From an uncultured Chloroflexota bacterium (GTDB lineage: Bacteria > Chloroflexota > Limnocylindria > Limnocylindrales > CSP1-4): DNA of 13,010 nucleotides. This document shows positions 1 to 6,957 of the stretch, piece by piece. Both the position numbers and the translations under genes were made by a program. The notes beneath the pieces were generated by a model. It ran no database searches, was not told the DNA's origin, and was given only the letters and a program-made list of their open reading frames with translations. The DNA is taken from contig CAIXZV010000441.1 in assembly GCA_903924005.1 (NCBI GenBank), positions 1 to 13,010 of the forward strand, in the 5' to 3' direction. How positions within the stretch are numbered: position 1 is the first letter of the stretch; each line of letters opens with the position of its first letter.

Positions 1-1
1 C

Positions 2-976
2 ATGGAGCAGGTGGCCGGGCTGATCTACGCGGTGGCTGCGGGCGCCGAGACCGAGTACATCGCCACGCTGCGCCCGGACCTGATTGCGGCGTCCATCAAG
101 GGCCACCGCGCCACGGCGCTGGTTGTAGTGCCGCAGGTGCTTGAGCTGCTCTTCGCCGCCATCCGGCGCGAGGCCGGGAAGTCTGGCAGCGGCGCCACCT
201 TCGAGCGCGCCCTCCGGATTGCGCCGTACCTGCCCGTCTCCCTTCGCCGCAAGCTGTTCAAGAAGGTCCACGCCGCGCTTGGCGGGGAGCTGCGATTGGT
301 CCTGTCATCGGCAGCCCACCTCTCGCCAAGCCTGCAGCGGAGCTGGGAGGCGCTGGGTGTGGAAGTGGTGCAGGGCTACGGCTCCACCGAGGCCGGCCTT
401 GTCTCAACAAACTGGCAGGGCAAGACGCCTGAAAACCGCGTGGGCTGGATCACCCCGCCCATGCAGGTCCGGATTGAGCCGGATGGTGAAGTTGTCGTCC
501 GCGGCCCGTCTGTCTTCGCTGAGTACTGGCATGACCCGGTTGCCACTGAGGCCGCCTTTACACCCGACGGCTGGTACCGGACGGGTGACATCGGTGAACT
601 GGACCCGCAGGGCGCGCTGCGGTTGGCGGGGCGGACCCGTTCGCTCATTGCGTTGCCCAACGGGATGAACGTGCACCCGGAGGACGTGGAGGCGGCGCTC
701 ATCGCCGAAGGGCTGGCAGAGCCCGTGGCCTACGAGTCTGACCGCGGGCGCATCGCATTCACCTACCGTCCGGGCGCGGCGTTCAGCGTGCAGCCCGACG
801 ACGAGGCTGCCGCCCTGATCGTCGCCGTGCGCGCGGCCAACAAACGCCTGGCGGATCACCAGCGCGTCGTGGGCCGGGCACCGTACCCAGACCCGGACTT
901 CCCGCGGACGCACACGCGCAAGGTGCGCCGCTCCGCTGTGGCGGACCGGATGGCGGGAATCCCCGTCACGCGCTAG
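2..976 (+). CDS. AMP-forming acyl-CoA synthetase (long-chain fatty acid-CoA ligase-like), 5'-truncated by window edge
   Basis: This is the C-terminal part (324 residues visible) of an ANL-superfamily adenylate-forming ligase. Such enzymes activate a carboxylic acid with ATP to an acyl-AMP and pass it to CoA, probably at the inner face of the membrane for fatty acids. Seen: the nucleotide-binding motif GYGSTEAG (visible residues 125-132), WYRTGD (191-196), the hinge region LAGRTRSLI followed by NGMNVHPEDVE (208-230), and the C-terminal PRTHTRKVRR (301-310) holding the candidate catalytic Lys307. The first ATG in the window is probably internal: the MEQVAGL text matches the conserved HM-x-EQ stretch of FadD15-type enzymes, so the gene starts upstream. 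Variations: the usual KD after GR is RS, and the Gly before the catalytic Lys is Arg. The substrate cannot be read from sequence; long-chain fatty acid is the best guess. Confidence 0.9.
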   Translation: MEQVAGLIYAVAAGAETEYIATLRPDLIAASIKGHRATALVVVPQVLELLFAAIRREAGKSGSGATFERALRIAPYLPVSLRRKLFKKVHAALGGELRLVLSSAAHLSPSLQRSWEALGVEVVQGYGSTEAGLVSTNWQGKTPENRVGWITPPMQVRIEPDGEVVVRGPSVFAEYWHDPVATEAAFTPDGWYRTGDIGELDPQGALRLAGRTRSLIALPNGMNVHPEDVEAALIAEGLAEPVAYESDRGRIAFTYRPGAAFSVQPDDEAAALIVAVRAANKRLADHQRVVGRAPYPDPDFPRTHTRKVRRSAVADRMAGIPVTR

Positions 977-996
977 ACCCAGGTCTGACCTTCGGG

Positions 997-1013
997 CATG
1001 ACGCGTCGTCATG
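997..1013. promoter_or_regulatory. perfect 7-bp inverted repeat after the ligase gene
   Basis: CATGACG-CGT-CGTCATG is a perfect palindrome with a 3-base centre, 20 bases past the ligase stop and about 170 bases before the ice-binding gene. There is no U-tract, so a Rho-independent terminator is unlikely. It could be a binding site for a dimeric regulator or chance. The rest of 977-1181 shows no other gene. Confidence 0.25.
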
Positions 1014-1181
1014 ACACTTCCGTGCGCCGGGTCCACAGTCCGGAGTGAGTTCGGCCTACCTGTGGACGACATGGGCTTGCGTGCCGGATGGAACGGAGGC
1101 CGAACCTTCGCCCTCGGTTTTCCGAACCCAAGCGCCTGCGACCGCGGGCGAGGGGCGATCTCGGACCTTGAGGTAGCCGCC

Positions 1182-1271
1182 ATGGACGCACGACACCACA
1201 CAGCGCGAGCGCCGCTCGCAATCGGCATGACACTGACGCTCGCATTGGGGGTGTTGGCGACAGGGCTCCAG
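1182..1271 (+). other. signal-peptide coding segment of the ice-binding-like gene, in a different frame from the rest
   Basis: An ATG at 1182 is preceded by a good Shine-Dalgarno (GAGGT at 1170-1174, 7 bases before the start). It reads MDARHHTARAPLAIG, then MTLTLALGVLATGLQ: a basic N-region and a hydrophobic core, the expected secretion signal of a DUF3494 protein. After about 1271 this frame turns into unrelated Pro/Arg/Ser-rich sequence until it stops near 1433. The neighbouring frame (the one containing GTG 1271) takes over with VLAASTAAVGLG, which looks like the end of a signal peptide plus the start of the mature domain. One inserted base between about 1250 and 1271 would join the two into a protein of about 291 residues. 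It may be a real mutation or a base lost in sequencing or assembly. Confidence 0.7.
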
Positions 1272-2056
1272 TGCTCGCCGCCTCCACGGCCGCCGTTGGC
1301 CTTGGGACGGCCGCTTCGTACGCGGTCCTCGCCGGGACGCCGAAGATCGCCAGCACGGGCGCCACCAAGGTGCACGGCAATCTCGGGATCCATCCGGCTA
1401 ACTCCGTCACCGGGTTCCCGCCCGGCACCGTGAGCGGGACGATCCACAAGGCTGATGCAGTCGCCCTCAAGGCGAAGGCCGATCTCACCATCGCCTACGA
1501 CGACGCATCCGGTCGTCCGTCCAGCGCAACCCATACGACCCTTGGCGGTCTCACGCTCGTTTCCGGCGTCTACACCGCCGGCGGCGCAACCCTCGACCTC
1601 ACCGGCACGCTCACGCTCGATGCTGAGAACAACCCGGATGCCGTCTGGATCTTCAACGCCACGTCTGACCTGGTCACGGCCTCCGGGAGCAAGGTCAACA
1701 TCATCAACGGCGGTCAGGCGTGCAACGTCTTCTGGCAGGTCACGAGCTCTGCGACGCTGGGCTCCGGCTCCACGATGCGGGGCACGATCATGGCCCTGTC
1801 CTCAGTAACGATGGCCGCCGGGGTCACCGTTGAGGGCCGTGCGCTCGCCCGCAACGGCCTGGTCTCGATGATCAGCGACAACATCTCGGTCCCCGGCTGC
1901 GTACGCGGCGGTGTCACGCTACCTGCCACTGACACCATCCGCCAGCCCGAACCTGCCACAGTCGGCTACGGGATCGCCATCCTGTTCCTGCTGATTGGAG
2001 CAGTCGTGCTGCGGCTGGCAATCAGCGCGCCGATGCTGCGGGATCGCCGCCGCTAA
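1271..2056 (+). CDS. DUF3494 ice-binding-like secreted protein with C-terminal membrane anchor (N-terminus frameshifted)
   Basis: The 261-codon frame carries a full DUF3494 (ice-binding protein) domain: VGLGTAASYAVLAG at its start, NLGIHPANSVTGFPPG, then the family hallmark VFWQVTSSATLGSGSTM-RGTIMA-SVTMAAGVTVEGRALARNG. The family folds as a discontinuous beta-solenoid with a flanking helix; many members bind ice, others are proposed adhesins. The GTG at 1271 is only the first start codon in this frame. The natural start is probably ATG 1182 in another frame, since it supplies the missing signal peptide and has a Shine-Dalgarno. The C-terminus has LPATDT, about 10 residues of linker, a hydrophobic helix (GYGIAILFLLIGAVVLRLAI) and a tail ending RDRRR, a layout like a sortase or membrane anchor. 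Family assignment is firm; ice binding itself is inferred. Confidence 0.9.
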   Translation: MLAASTAAVGLGTAASYAVLAGTPKIASTGATKVHGNLGIHPANSVTGFPPGTVSGTIHKADAVALKAKADLTIAYDDASGRPSSATHTTLGGLTLVSGVYTAGGATLDLTGTLTLDAENNPDAVWIFNATSDLVTASGSKVNIINGGQACNVFWQVTSSATLGSGSTMRGTIMALSSVTMAAGVTVEGRALARNGLVSMISDNISVPGCVRGGVTLPATDTIRQPEPATVGYGIAILFLLIGAVVLRLAISAPMLRDRRR

Positions 2057-2168
2057 CTCGTCGTCTCCTCAGGCGCGCCCGGCTACGATCCCCCTTCGCA
2101 GCCGGGCATCGCCTTGTCTGGGATTCGGCCCGTTGACGCAACCCGGCCGGGTGGGCGATGGTGGGGGC

Positions 2169-3764
2169 ATGTCGACCAAGCCTGCGCCACGCCTCTCCCG
2201 GTATGCGCTGGGCGTCGCCGGGCTGACGGTGCTTGCGCTGGTCGTACGGCTGGCAGCGGGGTTCGCCCACCACGCCATGGTCCCCGAGTACGCCGCGTAC
2301 TACACAACCGTGGCCGAGGAGCTTGCGCGCGGCAACGGGCTCACGGTGCCGTATGCCTGGAGCTACCTGACGTCCGCGGTTGCCAACGGTCTAGCGCTGC
2401 CGAGGCCGGCGTTTGACGTGTGGCTGCCGATGGCGTCCTTCGTCGCCGCGCCGTTTGTCCGGCTGTTTGGCGGCGATGGCGCGTCGCGCGTGGCGGGTGC
2501 GCTGGCGGGCGCCGCGCTTGTGCCGCTCACGGCGATGCTTGCGCGGCGGGCGGCGCTGTCAGCGGGGCGTGCGGCGCGGGACGCTGATCTGCTTGCGCTT
2601 GTTGCGGCCGCCCTCATCGCTGTGTCACAGCCGCTGGTGACAGGCTCCATCTCGTCGGACTCGCAGGCGCTGTTTGGCGTCACGGTCTTGGCCGCGGTGC
2701 TGGCGGTGAACCGGGCAGCCGACACCGGCCGATGGCGCGACATCGCGCTGGCCGGACTTGTCCTTGGCGCCGGGATGCTCACGCGCAACGAGACCGCGTA
2801 CCTGGCCGTGGGGGCCGCGTTCGTGGTGGGTCGCCGGGCTGGCGTGGGGCGCGCGCTTGGCCTCGCGGCTGTGGCTGCCGCCTGCTACGCGCCGTGGGCG
2901 CTGCGCCAGTGGCTGGTCTTTGGCACGCCGATGCCGGGCCAGACGGCCGCCAACGCCTTCTCGCTGAGTCCGCTGGACATCTTTGGCTGGAGCGCGCCCG
3001 CGCCGTCGCTTGGCGTGTACCTCGCAGCCGGCCCTGCAGCGCTGTTGGATCAGCGCGTGACGGCGCTGGGCCACAACCTGTTCGATGTCCTGCTGGGCCC
3101 GGCGCTGCCCTGGTCCGTGGTGGGGCTGCTTGGCGTCGTGCTGCTGTGGCGGGCGCGGCCGATGCGGCTGCTGATCCTGACGTCCCTTGCGATCGTCGCT
3201 GCAGACACGCTGGTCTTCCCGGTGGCCACGCTGTTTGGGACGTTCCTGCACGGCTCGGCGCCGGTGCTTGCGCTGCTGGCCATCGGCGCGGCGGAGGTGG
3301 CCTGGCGGGTGATCATCGCGGCGGTCCGCTTTGATGCGGCGCGCGAACTCCTCACCGCCAGAGCGGCCTGTGGGTTTGCCGCGGCGATCACCGTCGGCGT
3401 CCTACTGGTGAACACGGCCACGGGCGCGCAGGCGTACGCGGCGTGGGCCAACGGCGTGCCCGCCCGGTACGCGGCGCTGGCCGACGGGCTGGTGACGGCT
3501 GGTTTAGGCGACGCCGTGGTCATCGCCTCGCACCCGGCATGGACGTGGCGGGTTGCCGGTCACGCGTCTGTGGTGCTGCCCGATGAGGACGCGGCCAGCA
3601 TCCTCTCCCTCGCGAAGGCGTACGGGGCAACCGTGCTGGCCGTGGATGGGACCGATGGCCCCTGGCCCGATGCCGCCGCAACCACGTCGTGCCTCACGCC
3701 CATCGAGCTTCCGGCCGCCGCCGCCCCGCTCACGGCGTTCCGCGTGGTGTGCACCACGCCGTAG
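2169..3764 (+). CDS. polytopic membrane glycosyltransferase-like protein (GT-C type, PMT/ArnT-like)
   Basis: This 531-residue protein has about 11-12 predicted hydrophobic helices, the first at residues 13-32, and an extracytoplasmic C-terminal domain of roughly 95 residues. The layout is that of GT-C glycosyltransferases, which take sugar from polyprenyl-phosphate donors at the outer face of the membrane. After helix 1 comes HAMVPEYAAYYTTVAEELARG, resembling the acidic first loop of PMT/ArnT-like enzymes, but with Glu where Asp is usual. AGMLTRNETAYLAVG is also typical of the superfamily. The ATG at 2169 is chosen because helix 1 follows directly; the frame is open further upstream, and GTG 2151 is an alternative. 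Only a weak G-rich stretch precedes the start; TTGACG at about 2132 with GATGGT 6 bases before the ATG could give a leaderless transcript. The specific acceptor is unknown, and a non-enzymatic membrane protein is possible. Confidence 0.65.
   Translation: MSTKPAPRLSRYALGVAGLTVLALVVRLAAGFAHHAMVPEYAAYYTTVAEELARGNGLTVPYAWSYLTSAVANGLALPRPAFDVWLPMASFVAAPFVRLFGGDGASRVAGALAGAALVPLTAMLARRAALSAGRAARDADLLALVAAALIAVSQPLVTGSISSDSQALFGVTVLAAVLAVNRAADTGRWRDIALAGLVLGAGMLTRNETAYLAVGAAFVVGRRAGVGRALGLAAVAAACYAPWALRQWLVFGTPMPGQTAANAFSLSPLDIFGWSAPAPSLGVYLAAGPAALLDQRVTALGHNLFDVLLGPALPWSVVGLLGVVLLWRARPMRLLILTSLAIVAADTLVFPVATLFGTFLHGSAPVLALLAIGAAEVAWRVIIAAVRFDAARELLTARAACGFAAAITVGVLLVNTATGAQAYAAWANGVPARYAALADGLVTAGLGDAVVIASHPAWTWRVAGHASVVLPDEDAASILSLAKAYGATVLAVDGTDGPWPDAAATTSCLTPIELPAAAAPLTAFRVVCTTP
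3742..3759 (+). terminator. GC-rich hairpin overlapping the end of the GT-C gene
   Basis: GCGTGGTG-TG-CACCACGC forms a 7-8 bp stem ending two bases before the stop codon at 3762. There is no T-run, so it would be an atypical terminator or an RNA 3'-end stabiliser; it may also be chance in GC-rich coding sequence. Confidence 0.25.
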
Positions 3765-3855
3765 ACGAGCCGCCCAGCCCGACCAGGCCCCGAGTTCTCC
3801 CGCCATCCGGTGCGCGCTGCCCCCGAGCCGCCCTCTGGGCCGGGTCTCGGCGCCG

Positions 3856-3872
3856 GCGCATGCACCCCATGT
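3856..3872 (+). repeat. 17-bp inverted repeat, left arm
   Basis: GCGCATGCACCCCATGT is exactly the reverse complement of 4038-4054. The match continues to CCGG on the outer side if a 2-base indel is allowed. The arms are 165 bases apart. Confidence 0.8.
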
Positions 3873-4037
3873 TTGGCAACAGGGCAACAGCTCGCCCAAG
3901 GCCGCCGAGCGCGCCCACCGGGACCCCTTTGCGCCCGGCGCGATGCATGCGGTGCATGAACCCTGCCCGAAGGCCCCCGCGGTGGGCTCCTGCGGCGTAG
4001 GGCTGGGGCGTTGGGGCGCCGCTTCGCCTGCGGGCAG

Positions 4038-4054
4038 ACATGGGGTGCATGCGC
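4038..4054 (-). repeat. 17-bp inverted repeat, right arm
   Basis: ACATGGGGTGCATGCGC is the exact reverse complement of 3856-3872. The arms could pair into a long-loop stem in RNA from either strand, or mark the ends of a small element. I see no obvious target-site duplication. Confidence 0.8.
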
Positions 4055-4060
4055 GCCGGG

Positions 4061-4108
4061 GCTAGGGCTGAAGGCGGCTAGGGCTGAAGGCAGCTAGGGC
4101 TGAAGGCG
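4061..4108 (+). repeat. three 16-bp tandem repeats
   Basis: The unit GCTAGGGCTGAAGGCG occurs at 4061-4076, 4077-4092 (last base A instead of G) and 4093-4108, head to tail with no spacer. The array ends 8 bases from the tetR stop, so it sits in the 3' region of the ABC-tetR transcript. Such arrays are prone to slippage; the copy number may vary between strains. Confidence 0.9.
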
Positions 4109-4116
4109 GGTTGCGG

Positions 4117-4716
4117 CTACGCCGGCGCGATGCCGTGCACCAGCAGCCGGATTGCCGAAGCGATGCGCTCGGGGCTGAGATCCTCCCCGCCGATGGTGGG
4201 CATGGTCCCAAGTGCAAACAACATGCCCAGGATCACCGTCGCAGCCTGGTGCGGGTCCACGTCGGCACGCACGCGGCCAAGCCGCTGCTCGGCGGTGAGG
4301 TACGCGGCCACAGCCTCGGGCGGACCGGGGGGGAGCGATGGGCCGGCAGCCGCCATCGCCCGTCGTCGCTGGGCGGCGAGATCCGGATCGGCGGCCAGCG
4401 CCACTTCCAGCGGTAGGATCTGGTCGCGGAGCTCGGCCAGCCTGATGGCCGCATCGGCCAGGTTTGACTCCACCGTGTCTTGCCCAGCGCGGGCCGGCAG
4501 CATTGTCACCCACGAGACCACCGCGGCGTTTGCCTCAAGCACGGCGGCAAAGAAGAGCGACGCCTTGTCCGGGAAGTGGCGGTAGATGGTCCCCTCAGCC
4601 ACGCCCGCGGCCTGCGCGATGGCCCGGGTTGAGGCGTGGGCGTAGCCAGCCTCGGCAACCACCCTGCGTGTGGCCGAAAGCAGCTTTGCCCGTGTGGCCT
4701 CGCCCCGTTTGGTCAT
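4117..4716 (-). CDS. TetR/AcrR-family transcriptional regulator
   Basis: The 199-residue protein has the TetR N-terminal DNA-binding domain: TRAKLLSATRRVVAEAGYAHAST, then the helix-turn-helix at about 28-48 ending in GVAEGTIYRHFPDKASLF. The C-terminal ligand/dimer domain is divergent, as is normal. It is the third gene of an ABC transporter operon: its ATG lies 10 bases after the permease stop, and that stop codon (TGA) runs into a GAGGG Shine-Dalgarno about 7 bases before the start. TetR regulators encoded with exporters usually repress the operon and release DNA on binding a substrate. A palindromic site at the operon promoter (6496-6515) fits autoregulation. The ligand is unknown. Confidence 0.93.
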   Translation of the reverse strand: MTKRGEATRAKLLSATRRVVAEAGYAHASTRAIAQAAGVAEGTIYRHFPDKASLFFAAVLEANAAVVSWVTMLPARAGQDTVESNLADAAIRLAELRDQILPLEVALAADPDLAAQRRRAMAAAGPSLPPGPPEAVAAYLTAEQRLGRVRADVDPHQAATVILGMLFALGTMPTIGGEDLSPERIASAIRLLVHGIAPA

Positions 4717-4726
4717 CGCACCGCCC

Positions 4727-5524
4727 TCAGTCGGTCACATCGCGCCGAATGTAGACCACGCCCGCTGCGACCAGGCCAAACGCGGCATAGCCAAGCGCTA
4801 AGGTGAGCGCGGCCCCAAAGGACACGGCCGACGTGCCGCCGCTGGCCACGGCGCCAAGCGTGGTCCCGAGGAGCCAGTCAGACGGGACGTCCTTGAGCAT
4901 CTTGACCATGGACTCCACCACCAGCAGATAGCCCACGCCGACGGAGATGGCGACGGCAGCCGACCGGGCGAGCGTGGCGATGGCAAGGCCGATCACGCCC
5001 CAGACGCAGACGGCGACGTAGAGGTGGAGCCAGGCCGACGCCACAACGTTGAGCAAATCCGTGCCCCAGGCGGTCGTTGCGATGCCGGCCGCGCCGGCTG
5101 CGGGCATCACCACCAGGACGTTGACGATGGAGGCGACGGTTGTGGCGACAGCGGTGACGAGCGCGAGGGCCACCACTTTGGCCGCGAGGAGTCGCCAGCG
5201 CCGCGGCTCGGCCGCCACCAGCAGGCGGATGAGCCCGCTGCTGTAGTCCGTTGCCGTGGCCAGCGCCCAGAAGGACAGCGTGACCACGCCAAACATGCTG
5301 GACGCGGCGGCGAGGCCGGACATCAGGCCCGAGGGGCTCTCCATCTGCGCGAGCGTGGGGAACGCCACGCCGGGTGCCCCGGGCGGCAGGCTGCCGCCAC
5401 CGGACACGAAGGTCACCATGATGGTGTTGACCATGGCTGCGAACAGGGCCATGAGCCCAAACCAGGTGAGCAGGTGACGGGGCTGGGTCAGCCGGGTCAG
5501 TTCGCTGCGAATTGCGCCGATCAT
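4727..5524 (-). CDS. ABC-2 type transporter permease
   Basis: The 265-residue integral membrane protein has about six hydrophobic helices and the ABC-2 permease pattern: a first helix after IRSELTRLTQPRHLLTW, then a central ATATDYSSGLIRLLVAAEPRRWRLLAAK stretch that resembles the cytoplasmic coupling region (usually EY-GT-R---P-R---L--K), and a last helix ending in YIRRDVTD. Its start overlaps the ATPase stop by ATGA, so translation is coupled. It would form the membrane pore with the ATPase as a dimeric exporter of the BcrAB/drug or lantibiotic-resistance kind. The substrate cannot be read from sequence. Confidence 0.9.
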   Translation of the reverse strand: MIGAIRSELTRLTQPRHLLTWFGLMALFAAMVNTIMVTFVSGGGSLPPGAPGVAFPTLAQMESPSGLMSGLAAASSMFGVVTLSFWALATATDYSSGLIRLLVAAEPRRWRLLAAKVVALALVTAVATTVASIVNVLVVMPAAGAAGIATTAWGTDLLNVVASAWLHLYVAVCVWGVIGLAIATLARSAAVAISVGVGYLLVVESMVKMLKDVPSDWLLGTTLGAVASGGTSAVSFGAALTLALGYAAFGLVAAGVVYIRRDVTD

Positions 5525-6471
5525 GCCGCCACCGTCCCGTTCGCTGCCGCACGGCCGCTCGCAAGCTCGCCGTCAGTTCGCCCCGTCATCTCGAGGAAGA
5601 TCTCCTCAAGGTTGTCTTGCGCCAGCTCCAGTCGACGCAGGGTGACACCGGCGGCGGTCGCCGCGCGGTTGAGATCGGCGGATCTGGAGATGCTGGCGGT
5701 CACCCGCAGCACGTCGTCAACGACGGCCACGGCCCATCCATCTTCTGTGAGCGCCGCCGCGAGCCGGTCCGTGTCGCCGGCGTGCTCGGGCGCGATGTCG
5801 ATGTGCTCGCGCGTTCGCTTCAGCATCTCGGCCATCGGTCCCGAGAAGACCAGCTTCCCAAAGCGGATCACCACCAGGTGGTCGCAGACCGCCTCAATCT
5901 CGGAGAGCTGGTGCGAGCTGACGACCACGGTGCGGCCGTTGCGGCCGAGGTCTCGCAGCAGCTCGCGGATCTCCACGATGCCGGCCGGGTCCAGTCCGTT
6001 GGTGGGCTCGTCAAGGATCAGCAGCTCCGGGTCCGAGAGGAGCGCGGCGGCAATGCCGAGCCGTTGCTTCATGCCCAGCGAGAATCGCTTGACGGGCTCG
6101 CCGTCGCGGCCGTTCAGACCCACCTGGGTGAGGACGGCATCCACGCGTGCCAGCGGCAGCCCGCGAAGACGCGCGAGGGATACAAGGTTGGCGCGTGCGG
6201 ACAGCCCGGGCACAAACGCGGGGCTCTCGATCAGGACGCCAACGCGTGCGGCGTACTCGGCCGGGTTGGTGATGGGCAAGCCCAGCACGGTGGCAGCGCC
6301 CTCTGTTGGCCGGATGAGGCCCAAGAGGATGCGGATGAGCGTGGACTTGCCGGACCCGTTTGGCCCAACCAGACCGATGACGCCGGCGGTCGGCAGATCA
6401 AGTGTGAGTCCGTCAAGGGCAGTGATCGGCCCAAAGCGCCGCGTCAGCCCTGTGGTGGTGATGATCGCCAT
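5521..6471 (-). CDS. ABC transporter ATP-binding protein (BcrA-type)
   Basis: The 316-residue ATPase has all the standard motifs: Walker A GPNGSGKS (36-43), signature SLGMKQ (131-136), Walker B LLILDEP (150-156) and switch His187 in SSHQ. The Q-loop position carries IESPAF, the Glu variant common in BcrA-like bacitracin and lantibiotic exporters. The C-terminal 100 residues, with EEIFL near the end, match the extra domain of this group. I choose ATG 6471 because MAIITTTGLTRRFG is the normal N-terminus and a GAGG Shine-Dalgarno lies 5 bases upstream; the frame is open back to 6540, but that stretch spans the promoter and operator. It is the first gene of the ATPase-permease-TetR operon and powers export by the permease. 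Confidence 0.95.
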   Translation of the reverse strand: MAIITTTGLTRRFGPITALDGLTLDLPTAGVIGLVGPNGSGKSTLIRILLGLIRPTEGAATVLGLPITNPAEYAARVGVLIESPAFVPGLSARANLVSLARLRGLPLARVDAVLTQVGLNGRDGEPVKRFSLGMKQRLGIAAALLSDPELLILDEPTNGLDPAGIVEIRELLRDLGRNGRTVVVSSHQLSEIEAVCDHLVVIRFGKLVFSGPMAEMLKRTREHIDIAPEHAGDTDRLAAALTEDGWAVAVVDDVLRVTASISRSADLNRAATAAGVTLRRLELAQDNLEEIFLEMTGRTDGELASGRAAANGTVAA

Positions 6472-6495
6472 TGGTTCCTCGTGAGCGCTGTATAG

Positions 6496-6515
6496 ATGTG
6501 AGCGCTCACTCACAT
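6496..6515. promoter_or_regulatory. palindromic TetR-type operator of the ABC-tetR operon
   Basis: ATGTGAG-N6-CTCACAT is a perfect inverted repeat with 7-bp arms, and inside it GTGAGCGCTCAC (6498-6509) is itself a perfect 12-bp palindrome. A further GTGAGCGCT half-like copy lies at 6481-6489, 17 bases away and just before the Shine-Dalgarno. TGAGTGA/CTCA-type palindromes are typical of TetR-family operators. It lies 25-45 bases upstream of the ATPase start, over the likely transcription start, so binding there should block the operon. The cognate protein is inferred to be the operon's own TetR. Confidence 0.7.
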
Positions 6516-6540
6516 TATGAGGCATGAACGAAGGCGTCAA
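6512..6540 (-). promoter_or_regulatory. promoter of the ABC-tetR operon
   Basis: On the minus strand TTGACG (6540-6535) is followed after 17 bases by TAATGT, or after 15 bases by the better-scoring CATAAT (6519-6514). Either gives a start inside the palindrome and a leader of about 35 bases containing GAGG. A second possible -10, TATACA at 6494-6489, lacks a matching -35. Confidence 0.5.
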
Positions 6541-6555
6541 GCGCAGCCCGGCGGC

Positions 6556-6957
6556 TCAGTGGGCGGCGATGACCTCAAATCCTTCGGCCGCGAAATCGGC
6601 ATCGAAGGTGAAAGCCTGGGCAATCCCGAGCCGGCGCATCAGCAGGAAGCTCGTCCAGTCCACCAGCGACACCTCGCGCCGGCCGGCAGCCAGCAACGCC
6701 TCGCGCGCTTCCGCGTGCAGGTGCGCGTCCACCCAGATGACTTCGATCACCGGCAGCAGCCCGTCCACGAATTGGCGGAGTGCGGTCAGCCCGAGGCGGC
6801 GCTGGATGAGCGCCGTGGCCTCAACCAGGACGTACTCGTGTGTGACCAACGCGGCATCGGCAATCCGCAGTTGCTCCAGTGTTGCTCGTGCAGCGGCGTG
6901 GTTTGGGTCCGCGGCATCAGCCAGCGCGTAGAACGCGGCCGTGTCCACGAAGATCAC
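6556..6957 (-). CDS. vapC: PIN-domain ribonuclease toxin (VapC family)
   Basis: The 133-residue protein has a PIN fold: MIFVDTAAFYALAD with Asp5, Glu46 in EYVLVEAT, Asp100 in VSLVDWTSF and Asp119/Asp121 in TFDADF. The acidic metal-binding set is complete, so it should be an active RNase. VapC toxins cleave tRNA or rRNA when their antitoxin is lost. It starts with GTG at 6957, overlapping the antitoxin stop as GTGA, which couples translation; a GAGG lies about 10 bases upstream. It ends just ahead of the ABC operon promoter. The RNA target is unknown. Confidence 0.9.
   Translation of the reverse strand: MIFVDTAAFYALADAADPNHAAARATLEQLRIADAALVTHEYVLVEATALIQRRLGLTALRQFVDGLLPVIEVIWVDAHLHAEAREALLAAGRREVSLVDWTSFLLMRRLGIAQAFTFDADFAAEGFEVIAAH

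Larger units (their letters stand above)
3765..4116. other. 352-base non-coding convergent intergenic region
   Basis: This lies between the convergent ends of the GT-C gene and tetR. No convincing gene is present: the short open frames have no recognisable start signal or protein character. It holds an 8-bp tandem duplication (GGCAACAG at 3875-3882 and 3883-3890), a 17-bp inverted repeat (3856-3872 with 4038-4054), a further GATGCATGCGGTGCATGA cluster around 3940-3960 and three 16-bp tandem repeats (4061-4108). It is likely the transcription-termination zone for both flanking units. Confidence 0.6.

Noticed and set aside
1245..1275. Programmed -1 ribosomal frameshift in the ice-binding gene
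   Set aside because: The direction fits, but there is no X-XXY-YYZ slippery heptamer in the right register and no evident pseudoknot; a missing base is simpler.
404..1534. 376-codon minus-strand frame across the ligase end and the ice-binding gene
   Set aside because: The product is Arg/Gly-rich with no recognisable fold, and it opposes well-supported coding sequence on the plus strand.
4061..4108. CRISPR array
   Set aside because: The 16-bp units are directly adjacent with no spacers, and no cas genes are present.
5024..6484. Long open frame of 486 codons on the plus strand opposite the permease and ATPase
   Set aside because: It lies antisense to two genes with complete motifs. Its translation is low-complexity (Ser/Arg/His-rich) with no domain, as expected from GC-rich antisense frames.
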